The notes under the pieces: model-generated
Told to the model about the DNA's origin: nothing
The model's input: only the letters and a program-made list of their open reading frames with translations
Database searches by the model: none
NCBI RefSeq assembly: GCF_013267835.1
Contig: NZ_CP053939.1
Span: forward strand, 992,001 to 1,056,000
DNA: 64,000 nt
Source of the DNA: Neisseria mucosa
GTDB taxonomy: Bacteria > Pseudomonadota > Gammaproteobacteria > Burkholderiales > Neisseriaceae
Direction of reading: 5' to 3'
Shown: positions 34,133 through 43,791 of the stretch, one piece after another
Numbering within the stretch: position 1 is the first letter of the stretch
Layout: the number at the start of each line of letters is the position of its first letter
Position numbers and translations under genes: made by a program

Positions 34133-34969
34133 ATGAAACAGTGGATGCTTTTAGGATTGCTGGGATTGGGCGCAGCGGCGCAGGCGCACGATGTTTGGGT
34201 GGCCGCACCGGCACATCAGCCTGCCGGTAAAATCCTGCATGCGGATTTGGGTTACAGCCACGACTTCCCCAATGTCGAAAAAATCGCCGACGACCGCGTG
34301 CATATTTTCAAACCGCTGCAATTGACCGACAGCTCAAAGAAAACCGTTGATTTGGTGAATAAGGGCGAAAACTATCAATACGTTTCCAAAGCCGCCCTGC
34401 CCGCAGGCTCCTACTGGGTCAGCGCAACCTACAAACCGACTTTCTGGTCGAAAAACCAAGACGGCTGGAAACAGCAAACCTTGAAACAGCTGGCCGGTGC
34501 CACCTATTGCGAACAATCGCAAATGTTCGGCAAGAGTTTCGTCCACGTGGGCAACGGCGCAGTCGATGAAGCGGTATTGACCCGCCCTATCGGCCAAGAG
34601 CTGGAACTGGTTCCGCTGAAAAATCCGAACGCAGTCAAAGCCGGCGGTATTTTGCCGGTCAAAGTCCTGTACAAAGGCGAGCCTTTGGTTAAAGCCACTG
34701 TTACCGCCAGCTCCGACACTTTGGCCGAAATGGACTTGGAATCAACCCATGACCACCGCGAGCCTCAAGGCTTCTCCGGCAAAACCGATAAAAACGGCGT
34801 GGTCAATGTGATTACGCTGATTGACGGTTTGTGGAAAATCAAAGTGGTGAACGAGACCGATTACAGCGATAAAAGCGTATGTCAGAAAGACAATACTTAC
34901 GCAACGCTGATTGTGCCTGTCGGTACCAAACGCGCGGCTGCACGCCATGCCCACCATCATCAACATTAA
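34133..34969 (+). CDS. Exported DUF4198 protein with His-rich end, likely metal-related
   Basis: A 278-residue periplasmic protein. The signal peptide ends AQA at residue 18, so the predicted mature chain begins HDVWVAAP, with an exposed N-terminal His. The DUF4198 fold follows: a first beta domain, then KAGGILPVKVLYKGEPLVKATV, and GKTDKNGVVNVITLIDGLWKIK. The tail is RHAHHHQH and an HDHRE stretch precedes it. DUF4198 members are known beside nickel and cobalt transporters, but no transporter gene is adjacent here. A metal-binding or metal-uptake role is inferred. Two Cys (YCEQ and VCQK) could form a disulfide. Confidence 0.82.
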   Translation: MKQWMLLGLLGLGAAAQAHDVWVAAPAHQPAGKILHADLGYSHDFPNVEKIADDRVHIFKPLQLTDSSKKTVDLVNKGENYQYVSKAALPAGSYWVSATYKPTFWSKNQDGWKQQTLKQLAGATYCEQSQMFGKSFVHVGNGAVDEAVLTRPIGQELELVPLKNPNAVKAGGILPVKVLYKGEPLVKATVTASSDTLAEMDLESTHDHREPQGFSGKTDKNGVVNVITLIDGLWKIKVVNETDYSDKSVCQKDNTYATLIVPVGTKRAAARHAHHHQH

Positions 34970-34979
34970 CAACCATTAA

Positions 34980-35012
34980 AAAAAGGCCGTCTGAACTTTC
35001 AGACGGCCTTTA
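34980..35012. terminator. DUS-paired hairpin terminator
   Basis: Opposed AG-DUS with a 2-base loop and A/T flanks, between the convergent DUF4198 and DUF5672 genes. Confidence 0.75.
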
Positions 35013-35013
35013 T

Positions 35014-35865
35014 TTATTCTAATTCATAACCCAAATTTCTAAAAAAACGGGATAATGTTTCCAACTCATCACCATTTAATTGGGCAAAACGGACACGGTT
35101 GCAGCCGGTCAAAGCCACACTGCCCGTCCAGTGCGCCCCAAAGACGCGCTCTAAAGGGACATTCCTCATTCGATTGATAAACGGTACTTCTGAAGAAAAT
35201 TGTGTCGCAATATTCGGAGGCGCGAATTTCAGACCCAAGTCCTGCAATCTATAACGGTGTTGCGCCGTCAAAAACATATCCTCGTGGTGCAGCCGCACCA
35301 GCCATTCCATACCGGCCATTTTCCCGTCTTTCGGCGGCAAAGGCGGCCGGATTTCTACATTTAGGCCCAGTTGCCGAGGCATGGTTAAAAGCCGCTTGCT
35401 GCGCAGGCTGAAACCGCCGTTCTGCGGCTCGTCCAAATTCGGGGAAGTCTGAATCAGATGCTGTTTGGCCAAATATTGGTCGGTCCCCTTCAGGAAAAAC
35501 TGCCCGTCGGCTTCGGTTTCCAACAAAATCGGCAAAGGTGCGCCGATGTAGTCATATTCCCGATAGGCATCCTGCCAGTTTTGACCGTTCAACACCCAGC
35601 CGTCATTTTGAACAATCAAACAATAATCGGTTTCGATGTAATACATCAGTTGGTACAAAACAAACAGATTGTATTCCAGATAACCGAATGGCCGGCAAGG
35701 CTGATGCAGGATATTTTCCGGCAAACCTTGCGGACGGCTCGGGCTGATCAGCAATCCGCTGCTTCCGGGCAATTCGGCGCAACTGCGGGCAACGGCGTAC
35801 ATCGTGCCCTCGGTATAAGAATCTGCGCCGGTAATACCCACCACGGTAATGTCAGCAAAACTCAT
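35014..35865 (-). CDS. DUF5672 family protein, glycosyltransferase-like
   Basis: A 283-residue soluble protein. The stretch YNLFVLYQLMYYIETDYCLIVQNDGW contains a DxD-like QNDG after hydrophobic strands, as in GT-A nucleotide-sugar enzymes. EYDYIGAP, NGGFSLRSKRLL and HHEDMF are DUF5672 signatures. Relatives occur in polysaccharide or glycan loci, but here it stands alone beside mutS. Acceptor and donor are unknown. Start ATG at 35865; a DUS separates it from the mutS stop. Confidence 0.75.
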   Translation of the reverse strand: MSFADITVVGITGADSYTEGTMYAVARSCAELPGSSGLLISPSRPQGLPENILHQPCRPFGYLEYNLFVLYQLMYYIETDYCLIVQNDGWVLNGQNWQDAYREYDYIGAPLPILLETEADGQFFLKGTDQYLAKQHLIQTSPNLDEPQNGGFSLRSKRLLTMPRQLGLNVEIRPPLPPKDGKMAGMEWLVRLHHEDMFLTAQHRYRLQDLGLKFAPPNIATQFSSEVPFINRMRNVPLERVFGAHWTGSVALTGCNRVRFAQLNGDELETLSRFFRNLGYELE

Positions 35866-35902
35866 TATATGTTTCCCCTGTTTCAGACGGCCTTTGCCTT
35901 GT

Positions 35903-38503
35903 TTACGACACCTTGTTGCAGATTTCTTTCAAACGGTACAAGGCATCCAAGGCTTCGCGCGGCGTGAGGTTGTCGGGCTGGATTTGCGCCAACGCTTCGG
36001 CCAATTCATTGGTCTGCAAATTATCAATAGGCTCAACTTCTTGTGCTTTCCCTTCCTCATCTTCCCTATTTTCAGACGGCATGGCGCTGAAAATATCCAA
36101 CTGCGGACGGTTGGCGGCGGCTTGGTTTTCCAAATCGTTTAAATGCTTTTGAGCCGCTTTCAAAGCACGGTTGGGCAGGCCGGCGAGTTTGGCGACGGCG
36201 ATACCGTAGCTTTTGCTGGCGGGGCCGGGTTCGATGTGGTGGAGGAAGACGATGTCTTGTCCTTGTTCGAGCGCGGAGAGGTGCATATTGACTGCCGTTG
36301 CGTGGGCTTCAGGCAGGCGGGTCAGCTCGAAATAGTGGGTGGCAAAGAGGCTGAAGGATTTGTTTTTTTGCAGCAGGTGTTCGGCGATGGCGTGCGCAAG
36401 GGCGAGGCCGTCAAAGGTGGAGGTGCCGCGACCGACTTCGTCCATGAGGACGAGGGATTGGTCGGTGGCGTGGTGGAGGATGTAGGCGGTTTCGCTCATT
36501 TCGACCATGAAGGTAGAGCGGTTGGAGGCGAGGTCGTCGGAGGCGCCGATACGGGTGAAGATTTGGTCGATGGGGCCGATTTGAGCTGAATCGGCAGGGA
36601 CGAAGCTGCCGGTGTGCGCCATGAGGACGATGTGGGCGACTTGGCGCATGTAGGTGGATTTGCCGCCCATGTTGGGGCCGGTCAGGAGCATGAGGCGGTG
36701 TTTGTGGTCGAGGCGGGTGTGGTTGGCGGTGAAGTGGCGCACTTGTTGCTCGACGACGGGATGGCGGCCGTTTTCGATATGGATAATGGGGTAGTCGGCG
36801 AACTCAGGACAAACGAAGCCGCGTTCGGCGGCGGTGGCGGCGAAGGTGGAGAGTACGTCCAGCGCAGCGGCGGCTTTTGCTGCTTTTTGAAGCTGTGGAA
36901 GGGTCGTCTGAATGTCTTTGAGCAGGGCTTCAAACAGGCGTTTCTCCAATGCCAATGCCTGCTCTTGCGCGGTCAGGACTTTGTCTTCGAAGGTTTTGAG
37001 TTCGGGGGTGATGAAGCGTTCGGCGTTTTTGAGGGTCTGGCGGCGTTGGTAGTCGGCGGGGGCTTGTTCGGCCTGGACTTTGGATAGCTCGATGTAGAAG
37101 CCGTGGACGCGGTTGAACTCGACTTTGAGGGTGGAAAGGCCGGTGAGTTCGCGTTCGCGCGCTTCGAGGTCGAGCAGGAATTCGTCGCCGTGGTTTTGGA
37201 TGTGGCGTAACTCGTCGAGTTCTGCGCAATAGCCTTGGTTGATGACGCCGCCGTCTTTGAGCCAGACGGCGGGTTCGGGCATCACGGCGGCTTTGAGGGT
37301 TTCGGCGACGGGCAGGGTTTCGGGGAAAACGGCTTTGAGGGTTTCTAAGAGACTGTTGCCCTCGGCGGACAGTTCGATTTCGGACAGGGCAAACAGGCTG
37401 TCGCGCAGGGCGGCGAGGTCGCGCGGGCGGGCGTTGCCGACGGCGATGCGGGCGGCGATGCGTTCGATGTCCGCGATGTTTTTCAGACGGCCTTGCAGGG
37501 TTTCGTATTGCGAACCCAGCGCGGCAACGGCTTCTTGGCGGGCGCGGATGTGGGCGCGGCTGCGTAAGGGGTGGTGCAGCCAGAGTGCCAAGAGGCGGCT
37601 GCCCATGTGGGTGGCGCAGCCGTCGAGTATGGAAAACAGGGTCGGCGATTTTTTGCCGGAGAGGGTTTGCGTGATTTCGAGATTGCGGCGCGTGGCGGCG
37701 TCCATGCCGATATATTGGCTGTCGGTTTCGAGCGAAATGCCGTCGAGGTGTTGCGGCATCAGGTTTTGCGTCAGGCGGATGTAGTTCAACAACGCGCCCG
37801 CCGCGCCGACGGCGGCTTCGTGTTCTTTGCCGTCCAAACCGAAGCCGTGCAGGTCTTGGCAGCCGAAGTATTCGGTCAACAATTTCGCGCCGGCGTCGGC
37901 GGCAAACTGCCATGAGTTCAGGCGCGTGATGTTGGCAGAGGTTGCCTGAAAACCGTCAGGCAGGCTTTTGCCTTCGGGCAACAGGATTTCCGCCGCCTGC
38001 AAACGCGCCAGCTCGTCGGCGAGTTTGTCCGCCGTCGTCAGCTTGGTTTTGAATTCGCCGCTTTGCAAAGAAGCCCATGCAATGGCAACGTTTTTCTTGT
38101 CTGCATTTACCGCCACAATGCGGTTGGTTTCCTTGTCTTCCAAAAACGCCGCGTCGGTCAGCGTGCCGGGCGTTACGATGCGCACGACTTTGCGCTCCAC
38201 CGGCCCTTTGCCCGCACCGACTTCGCCCACCTGCTCGCACACCGCCACGCTTTTGCCCATCTTTACCAGTCGCGCCAGATACTGCTCCGCCGCGTGAAAC
38301 GGCACGCCCGCCATCTTAATCGGCACGCCGTCCATCTGCCCGCGCGTGGTCAGGGTGATGTCCAGCAGCTTCGCCGCTTCCACCGCATCATCCAAAAACA
38401 ACTCGTAGAAGTCGCCCATACGGTAAAACACCAGCTTGTCGGCGTGTTGCGATTTGATGGCGAGATACTGCTGCATCATCGGGGAAACGGTGGGTTTGGA
38501 CAT
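35903..38503 (-). CDS. mutS: DNA mismatch repair protein MutS
   Basis: Recognises mismatches and starts methyl-independent repair in Neisseria; strains lacking it phase-vary more. The protein has 866 residues. The mismatch-wedge motif [11 protein letters not shown] is at residues 26-36 (Phe followed by Glu). Walker [10 protein letters not shown] is near 621 and Walker [17 protein letters not shown] near 695. The helix-turn-helix dimer region is at the end. An AT-DUS (36071-36082) sits in the variable C-terminal linker and an AG-DUS near 37487. The middle of the gene is visibly richer in G and C than its ends, which opens long shadow frames. Confidence 0.96.
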   Translation of the reverse strand: MSKPTVSPMMQQYLAIKSQHADKLVFYRMGDFYELFLDDAVEAAKLLDITLTTRGQMDGVPIKMAGVPFHAAEQYLARLVKMGKSVAVCEQVGEVGAGKGPVERKVVRIVTPGTLTDAAFLEDKETNRIVAVNADKKNVAIAWASLQSGEFKTKLTTADKLADELARLQAAEILLPEGKSLPDGFQATSANITRLNSWQFAADAGAKLLTEYFGCQDLHGFGLDGKEHEAAVGAAGALLNYIRLTQNLMPQHLDGISLETDSQYIGMDAATRRNLEITQTLSGKKSPTLFSILDGCATHMGSRLLALWLHHPLRSRAHIRARQEAVAALGSQYETLQGRLKNIADIERIAARIAVGNARPRDLAALRDSLFALSEIELSAEGNSLLETLKAVFPETLPVAETLKAAVMPEPAVWLKDGGVINQGYCAELDELRHIQNHGDEFLLDLEARERELTGLSTLKVEFNRVHGFYIELSKVQAEQAPADYQRRQTLKNAERFITPELKTFEDKVLTAQEQALALEKRLFEALLKDIQTTLPQLQKAAKAAAALDVLSTFAATAAERGFVCPEFADYPIIHIENGRHPVVEQQVRHFTANHTRLDHKHRLMLLTGPNMGGKSTYMRQVAHIVLMAHTGSFVPADSAQIGPIDQIFTRIGASDDLASNRSTFMVEMSETAYILHHATDQSLVLMDEVGRGTSTFDGLALAHAIAEHLLQKNKSFSLFATHYFELTRLPEAHATAVNMHLSALEQGQDIVFLHHIEPGPASKSYGIAVAKLAGLPNRALKAAQKHLNDLENQAAANRPQLDIFSAMPSENREDEEGKAQEVEPIDNLQTNELAEALAQIQPDNLTPREALDALYRLKEICNKVS

Positions 38504-38540
38504 GGAAAAGCCTTAGAAATGCAAAAGCGTTATTGTAACA

Positions 38541-38576
38541 AAAGGCCGTCTGAAAAACAGGTTTCAGACGGCCTTT
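38541..38576. terminator. DUS-paired hairpin between mutS and panC
   Basis: Opposed AG-DUS with flanking A3 and T3, in the 88-base gap after panC on the minus strand. Confidence 0.7.
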
Positions 38577-38591
38577 AACAGCAGCTTGGTT

Positions 38592-39428
38592 TTAAGCCAA
38601 AGCCACTTCCAAATTATCAATCAGGCGCGTGGTACCCAAACGGGCGGCGGCAAGCACCACCAATTCTTTATCGCCGACATGAGCTACTGCCAAGCTGTGT
38701 GCATGGCGGATTTCAACGTAATCAACCACCCAGCCGGCGTCGGTCAAACGGCGGATACATTCGGCCTCGAGTTGGGCGTAATCCAGATTGCCGTTTTTCA
38801 AGGCGGTGGCAATGTTTTGCAACTCTTGATAGAGGCGGGGCGCTTCTGCACGCTCTGCTTCGCTCAAATATTGGTTGCGGCTGGAAAGTGCCAGGCCGTC
38901 TGAAGCGCGGCCGGTATCGACCGGGACGATTTCGATATTGAAATTCAAGTCTTCGACAAAGCCTTTGATAATCGCCAGCTGCTGATAGTCTTTTTTGCCG
39001 AAACAGGCGGTATCGGGTTGAACAATGTTGAACAACTTGGTCACAACGGTCGCAACGCCGCGGAAATGGCCCGGACGGAATTTGCCGCACAATTCATTTT
39101 GCAGGTGCGGAGGCTCGACATTGAAACGCTGTTCCACATTCGGATACAGCTCTTTTTCATCAGGCGCAAACACGACGGCAACGCCCTCGCCTGCCAATTT
39201 GTCGGCATCTTGCTGCAAAGTACGCGGATATTTGTCGAAATCCTCGCCTTGTCCGAATTGCAGGCGGTTGACAAAAATACTGACCACAACGTTATCGGCA
39301 CGTTTTTTCGCTTCGCGCACCAGCGCAAGATGGCCTTCGTGCAGATTGCCCATGGTCGGTACAAATGCCACTTTTCCGGCAGTTTTGCGCCACTCGCGCA
39401 ATTCTTTAATCGTATGAATAATTTGCAT
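38592..39428 (-). CDS. panC: Pantothenate synthetase
   Basis: Joins pantoate and beta-alanine with ATP to give pantothenate. The 278-residue protein has the HIGH-type nucleotide motif [14 protein letters not shown] at about residues 25-38, and [12 protein letters not shown] as the KMSKS-like loop. [11 protein letters not shown] is a pantoate-binding segment. panB follows upstream on the same strand, 119 bases away with a DUS hairpin between, so they may be separate transcripts of one pathway. One AG-DUS lies in frame near 38892. Confidence 0.95.
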   Translation of the reverse strand: MQIIHTIKELREWRKTAGKVAFVPTMGNLHEGHLALVREAKKRADNVVVSIFVNRLQFGQGEDFDKYPRTLQQDADKLAGEGVAVVFAPDEKELYPNVEQRFNVEPPHLQNELCGKFRPGHFRGVATVVTKLFNIVQPDTACFGKKDYQQLAIIKGFVEDLNFNIEIVPVDTGRASDGLALSSRNQYLSEAERAEAPRLYQELQNIATALKNGNLDYAQLEAECIRRLTDAGWVVDYVEIRHAHSLAVAHVGDKELVVLAAARLGTTRLIDNLEVALA

Positions 39429-39507
39429 GGTTTGAAAAATCCTTTATCTTTTCCGCCGTTTCATCAACGGAAATCACGCGCCGATTATACGCTTTTATTC
39501 ATCAAAA

Positions 39508-39537
39508 AGGCCGTCTGAAATAAGTTTCAGACGGCCT
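39508..39537. terminator. DUS-paired hairpin between panB and panC
   Basis: Opposed AG-DUS (39508-39520 with 39525-39537) just after the panB stop. Confidence 0.7.
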
Positions 39538-39547
39538 GGAGTTTATT

Positions 39548-40339
39548 TTATCCGGCAAACGTATGTTCGACAGATGGGAACGTTTTTGCTTTGACTTCAT
39601 TCACATAGGCTTTGACCGCAGCTTGAACGCTGTCTTTGCCCTGCATAAAGTTTTTCACGAATTTTGCGGTTTTACCGGGGAAAATGCCGAGCATATCGTG
39701 CATCACCAAAACCTGACCGTCGCAATCCACGCCTGCGCCAATACCGATGGTCGGGCAAGAAACTGTCTCGGTTACTTTTTTCGCCAACTCTGCAGGAACG
39801 CATTCCATCAATACGATTGCCGCACCTGCCGCATCATGCGCTTTAGCGTCGTTGAGCAACGCTTCCGCCTTGTCGCCTCGGCCTTGAACTTTATAGCCGC
39901 CGAATGCAAACACGGATTGCGGGGTCAGGCCGATGTGGGCGCAAACAGGAATACCGCGCATTTGCAGAAATTCAGTGGTCTCCGCCATCCAGACACCGCC
40001 TTCGAGCTTGACCATATGCGCACCGGCCGCCATCAACTCTGCCGCTGCTGCAAATGCCTGCTCTTTGCTCTGCTGATACGCGCCAAACGGCAAGTCGCTG
40101 ACAATCATGGCATTTTTAGTGCCGCGAGCCACACATTCAGTGTGGTAGCACATATCCTGCAAGCTCACCGGCAAAGTGGACTGACGACCTTGCACCGCCA
40201 TACCCAAAGAATCGCCGACCAGCAATACATCCACGCCGGCATTGTCCATCAGCGCGGCAAAGCTGGATTCATAAGCGGTCAGCATAGCGATTTTCTCGCC
40301 CTCTGCTTTCATTTTTTGCAAAGTGTTTACGGTAATCAT
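39548..40339 (-). CDS. panB: 3-methyl-2-oxobutanoate hydroxymethyltransferase
   Basis: First step of pantoate synthesis: adds a hydroxymethyl group from methylene-THF to ketoisovalerate. The TIM-barrel protein has 263 residues. Motifs [28 protein letters not shown] and VKLEGG carry metal- and substrate-binding residues; PTIGIGAG and DMLG follow in the normal order. A promoter with TATAAT precedes it. Confidence 0.95.
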   Translation of the reverse strand: MITVNTLQKMKAEGEKIAMLTAYESSFAALMDNAGVDVLLVGDSLGMAVQGRQSTLPVSLQDMCYHTECVARGTKNAMIVSDLPFGAYQQSKEQAFAAAAELMAAGAHMVKLEGGVWMAETTEFLQMRGIPVCAHIGLTPQSVFAFGGYKVQGRGDKAEALLNDAKAHDAAGAAIVLMECVPAELAKKVTETVSCPTIGIGAGVDCDGQVLVMHDMLGIFPGKTAKFVKNFMQGKDSVQAAVKAYVNEVKAKTFPSVEHTFAG

Positions 40340-40394
40340 GGTGTTTTGTGTGTTCCGCCCGACGGGCAGCCCTTTGTTGTAATGGAAACGCGGT

Positions 40395-40422
40395 ATTATA
40401 AGGTCTGCTTTTAAAATATCAA
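40395..40422 (-). promoter_or_regulatory. panB promoter
   Basis: On the minus strand TTGATA (40417-40422), 16 bp, then TATAAT (40395-40400), about 55 bases before the ATG. Confidence 0.55.
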
Positions 40423-40432
40423 AGCATAAGCA

Positions 40433-40464
40433 AAAAGCCCGACTGCTTTCACAATCGGGCTTTT
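40433..40464 (-). terminator. Rho-independent terminator of the tRNA-Thr pair
   Basis: AAAAGCCCGA and TCGGGCTTTT form a stem, followed on the minus strand by a T run. It begins four bases past the second tRNA and is not DUS-based. Confidence 0.85.
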
Positions 40465-40467
40465 AAT

Positions 40468-40543
40468 TGGTGCCGGCACCAAGAGTCGAACTCGGGACCC
40501 CCTGATTACAAGTCAGGTGCTCTACCAACTGAGCTATACCGGC
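40468..40543 (-). tRNA. tRNA-Thr (anticodon TGT), copy 2
   Basis: Full cloverleaf with acceptor GCCGGTA / TGCCGGC (one wobble pair), the D-arm GCTCAGTTGGTAGAGC, anticodon stem CCTGA / TCAGG with loop CTTGTAA (anticodon TGT, reads ACA), TTCGA T-loop and an encoded CCA. 76 bases. Confidence 0.95.
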
Positions 40544-40579
40544 TTACTGAAATGCCTTGCAGCACCATCAGTCTTTAAC

Positions 40580-40655
40580 TGGTGCCGGCACCAAGAGTCG
40601 AACTCGGGACCCCCTGATTACAAGTCAGGTGCTCTACCAACTGAGCTATACCGGC
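40580..40655 (-). tRNA. tRNA-Thr (anticodon TGT), copy 1
   Basis: Identical to the copy at 40468-40543 over all 76 bases including CCA. The 36-base spacer between them has no promoter or terminator, so both are cut from one transcript. Confidence 0.95.
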
Positions 40656-40667
40656 AAGGAAGTCGGC

Positions 40668-40696
40668 ATTATGCCGATAAGTTCCCATCTTGGCAA
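40668..40696 (-). promoter_or_regulatory. Promoter of the tRNA-Thr pair
   Basis: On the minus strand TTGCCA (40691-40696), 17 bp, CATAAT (40668-40673), with the tRNA 5' end 12 bases beyond the -10. Confidence 0.75.
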
Positions 40697-40871
40697 GCAT
40701 TTTCAAACAAAGTTACTCACGAAATTATAAAAACCAATGATTTTAAAGAAAATTAAATACACACCTTATCTTTCCATCCAACACGCAAAAAGGCCGTCTG
40801 AAAACCGCCCCAGCGCAAAACATCATGGTTTCTGTTAAAATAACGCCTTCTACATCTTTCCATCTTTGCCC

Positions 40872-41666
40872 ATGCCGCCCCGCCATCCTTACCGCCGCCT
40901 GCGCCCTGCCAAATCCCATCTGCCCGAAGTCGGCATTTCCGAAGAAGGCAATATCCGTTCCCTGCACTTGGGCAGCGACACCATCCAAAGCTCCATGAAT
41001 GTCGATCATCCGTCCGAGCTGGTGTTGTCGTACAGCCGCGCCATGATGGGTTGGCTGCTGTTTGCAGAAACCCCGCCCAAACACATCACCCAAATCGGCT
41101 TGGGCGGCGGCTCGTTTGCCCGTTGGATAGACAGCTACCTGCCCGATACCAAGCAAACCGCCATTGACATCAATCCGCAAGTCATCGCCGTGGCGCGCAG
41201 CCTGTTTGAATTGCCGCACGAAGGTGAAAATTTTGAAATTATCGAGGCAGATGGCGCAGAATATATTAAAGTGTTCCGCCACAATACCGATGTAATTTTG
41301 GTAGATGGTTTTGACGGCGAACAGATTATCGATGCTTTGGTGGAAGAGCCCTTCTTCCAAGACTGCCGCAATGCCCTCTCCCCCGACGGCGTATTTGTCA
41401 CCAACTGGTGGAGCGGTGACCAGCGTTATCAACGCTTTGTCGAACGCCTGCTCAACTCCTTTGACGGCCGCGTGCTCGAGCTGCCTGCCGAAAGCCACGG
41501 CAACGTTGCAGTCATGGCGTTCCAAAGTAACCCTAAAGAACAAAATCTCGACAACCTGAAAAAACGCGCCGAAAAATTAAGCGAAAAATACGGCTTGGAC
41601 TTCAAACGGATGCTTGCCAATTTGAAAGCCAACAATCAAAACAACGGCAAGAATTTTTATCTATAA
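40872..41666 (+). CDS. Spermidine synthase-like protein
   Basis: Rossmann-fold protein of 264 residues related to polyamine aminopropyltransferases (SpeE). ITQIGLGGGSFARW matches the GGGDG-type cofactor loop (here GGGS), AIDINPQVI the acidic strand end, and ADGAEYI plus VILVDGFDG the catalytic region where SpeE has D-x-x-D. The departures from SpeE's GGGDGG and YxDSTDP motifs make true spermidine synthase activity doubtful; a methyltransferase-like role is possible. ATG at 40872 is preferred to TTG at 40866. No SpeD gene is close. Confidence 0.8.
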   Translation: MPPRHPYRRLRPAKSHLPEVGISEEGNIRSLHLGSDTIQSSMNVDHPSELVLSYSRAMMGWLLFAETPPKHITQIGLGGGSFARWIDSYLPDTKQTAIDINPQVIAVARSLFELPHEGENFEIIEADGAEYIKVFRHNTDVILVDGFDGEQIIDALVEEPFFQDCRNALSPDGVFVTNWWSGDQRYQRFVERLLNSFDGRVLELPAESHGNVAVMAFQSNPKEQNLDNLKKRAEKLSEKYGLDFKRMLANLKANNQNNGKNFYL

Positions 41667-41707
41667 ACCGTTTCAGGCCGTCTAAAAAAACAAACAAGGA
41701 CACACTC

Positions 41708-42346
41708 ATGCTCAAACCCGACATCATTCAAATCCCCGGTCCGGCCGGTTTGCTGGAAACCATCTACCTGCCAAGCACACAAGAATCCGCCCGCGGCGTT
41801 GCCGTCATCAACCACCCCAATCCCCTGCAAGGCGGCACCAACACCAACAAAGTCATCCAAACCGCCGCCAAAGCCCTCAGCCAACTCGGCTTCCATTGCT
41901 ACCTGCCCAATTTGCGCGGCGTAGGCAATAGCGAAGGCGAGCACGACTACGGCCGCGGCGAAACGCAAGACTGCATTGCCGTTATAGACTACGCCCGTGC
42001 GCAACATCCTGACGCGCCGCAATTCGTCCTAGCCGGTTTCTCATTCGGCGGCTACGTTTCCACCTTTGCCGCACAAGCGCGCACGCCTGATTTACTGTTG
42101 CTGATGGGCGCCGCCGTCCATCACTACACCGACCGCCCGGAACCATCCAACGTTCCCGATGTCGCCAAAACATTGATGATTCATGGCGCAGAAGACGAAG
42201 TCGTCGAAATCAACAAAGCCCTGACATGGGCAGAACCACAAGGCCTGCCTGTTGTAACCATTGCCGGTTCGTCCCACTTCTTCCACGGCAAACTCATCGT
42301 TTTGCGCGATACGATTACACGGTTTGCACCGGCTTTATTAGGTTAA
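41708..42346 (+). CDS. Alpha/beta hydrolase
   Basis: Cytoplasmic hydrolase of 212 residues. The nucleophile elbow GFSFGG carries the Ser (about residue 102), the acid is Asp in HGAEDEVV, and the His in GSSHFFHGK. It resembles the short YheT/YpfH-like 'dienelactone hydrolase-type' group (INHPNPLQGGTNTNKV is a clear signature). The substrate is unknown. It follows the SpeE-like gene by 41 bases that hold a DUS variant, and the two may be cotranscribed. Confidence 0.87.
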   Translation: MLKPDIIQIPGPAGLLETIYLPSTQESARGVAVINHPNPLQGGTNTNKVIQTAAKALSQLGFHCYLPNLRGVGNSEGEHDYGRGETQDCIAVIDYARAQHPDAPQFVLAGFSFGGYVSTFAAQARTPDLLLLMGAAVHHYTDRPEPSNVPDVAKTLMIHGAEDEVVEINKALTWAEPQGLPVVTIAGSSHFFHGKLIVLRDTITRFAPALLG

Positions 42347-42366
42347 AATCCGGCTGCAAAATAAAA

Positions 42367-42400
42367 CAAGGCCGTCTGAAAGCTTTTTCAGACGGCCTTG
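42367..42400. terminator. DUS-paired hairpin terminator
   Basis: Opposed AG-DUS with CAAG/CTTG ends, behind the hydrolase gene. Confidence 0.7.
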
Positions 42401-42475
42401 TTTGTATGAAACCTTATTATCTAAATATCAGGCTCAAGTATTCAGAAATCCATCAAGGATTTTCTGCTTAACATA

Positions 42476-43012
42476 TCAATTCTGAGTCAACCAATACTGC
42501 AAACCAATCAAAGTCTTACCATCTTTGATTTCATCGTTTGCCAATGCATTGCGCACCTCTTCCTTGCTCATCAGGACGGTTTCTGTAATTTCATCCTCAT
42601 CGTTGCTTAACTCGCTGCCCAAACGCACGCCTTGCGCTTGGTAGAGATACATTTTTTCATCGCAAAAACCGACTGCGGTGTAAAAGGTGTACAACAGTTT
42701 GACACTGTCGGCGACATATGGCGTTTCTTCCGCCAACTCACGCAAAGCGCATTCGGCAGGATCTTCATCCGCCACATCCAATTTACCCGCCGGCAATTCC
42801 AACGTCGCCTGATCGGCGGCATAACGCCATTGGCGCACCAAAACAACTTTACCGTCTTCCGTTTCCGCCAATACACACGCAGCACCCGGATGACGGATCA
42901 CAACCCGTTGGCTTTCGTTGCCGTTAGGCAGGCGCACCCGATCGCGGCTGATGGTAACAAAAGAACCTTCGTAGATTGGCTCGCTGCTTAATTTAGTTTC
43001 TTTCAAATCCAT
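42476..43012 (-). CDS. Nudix hydrolase (ADP-ribose pyrophosphatase type)
   Basis: Hydrolyses nucleotide-sugar diphosphates such as ADP-ribose. The 178-residue protein has the Nudix box GKLDVADEDPAECALRELAEE near residues 76-96. Compared with the canonical G-x5-E-x7-RE box there is one extra residue before the first Glu, and the usual Gly after EET is Pro (EETPYV). The N-terminal beta sheet (YEGSFVTISRDRVRLPNG) is that of the ADP-ribose pyrophosphatase subgroup. Monocistronic. Confidence 0.88.
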   Translation of the reverse strand: MDLKETKLSSEPIYEGSFVTISRDRVRLPNGNESQRVVIRHPGAACVLAETEDGKVVLVRQWRYAADQATLELPAGKLDVADEDPAECALRELAEETPYVADSVKLLYTFYTAVGFCDEKMYLYQAQGVRLGSELSNDEDEITETVLMSKEEVRNALANDEIKDGKTLIGLQYWLTQN

Positions 43013-43097
43013 TTTTTACCTCATTTCCAAATTATTAAATATCAAAGGCCGTCTGAAATTTTACAGAAATAAACTCAGAGGATGCCTTTTCTAATAG

Positions 43098-43745
43098 TTA
43101 CCGCTGATGTCGTTGTTGCAAACGCTCCGTATGTGTTCGCAGCTTTTCACTATTTGCTTGGTAGTCACTTGAAGACAATACAGCAACTATTGCCTCTACC
43201 TCATGAGGAAGCAATAAGGCCGTCTGAAAATTCTTAATATAAGCCGCCGCCTGCCTAATACGGCAAACATTTGGTGGCATTTTCGATTTCAACTCACAAT
43301 CACCTAAGAAAACTACCATTGAATGAAACTTCTCATCAGGAAATTGCAATAGTTCTGACAATGCTTTGATATGAGCATAATTCTGACGCAACGGGTTTTG
43401 GAAATAATGTTTCTGTTTATAGATGATTTGCGTCCATTTAGATTGCTTTTCACTACCAAAAATCCAACCTGTGTAATTTTTAGTTTCTATCACAAATATC
43501 CCAAAAATTGAGACATAAATATGATCAATTTGTGTCGTACCATCTCGAGATGGAATAATTAAATCGTGAAACTCAAAATAAGTTTTCTCATCTAAATTTT
43601 TTCCAATTACAGAACGAACTGCTATTTCCCCCATGCTTCCCTTTATTTTAGGATTTCTCAACAGTGCTTTGAATAAAAGCAAAGGAATAATGATTAGAAA
43701 AATCCAAAATAAACCTGACATACTTCCCAATATTTGTTCAATCAT
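43098..43745 (-). CDS. NERD-domain membrane protein
   Basis: A 215-residue protein with one N-terminal membrane helix (FWIFLIIIPLLLFKALL) followed by a nuclease-related (NERD) domain. The restriction-like catalytic series is present: GSMGEIAVR, the Asp in TQIDHIYVS and the Glu and Lys in FVIETKNYTGW. NERD proteins are thought to act on DNA, but their role is not established. The gene is visibly richer in A+T than its neighbours, and could be a more recent arrival; one AG-DUS in frame (about 43217) encodes FQTALL, so it is adapted to a DUS genome. Confidence 0.85.
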   Translation of the reverse strand: MIEQILGSMSGLFWIFLIIIPLLLFKALLRNPKIKGSMGEIAVRSVIGKNLDEKTYFEFHDLIIPSRDGTTQIDHIYVSIFGIFVIETKNYTGWIFGSEKQSKWTQIIYKQKHYFQNPLRQNYAHIKALSELLQFPDEKFHSMVVFLGDCELKSKMPPNVCRIRQAAAYIKNFQTALLLPHEVEAIVAVLSSSDYQANSEKLRTHTERLQQRHQR

Positions 43746-43791
43746 GACGTTTTCTTTTTTATTTAAAACTAAAAATTTATATATTTATGGT

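Noticed and set aside
36930..37913. 327-codon open frame in another frame of mutS, minus strand
   Set aside because: The translation is Arg- and Pro-rich and low in complexity, typical of a GC-rich shadow frame; mutS itself is complete in the proper frame.
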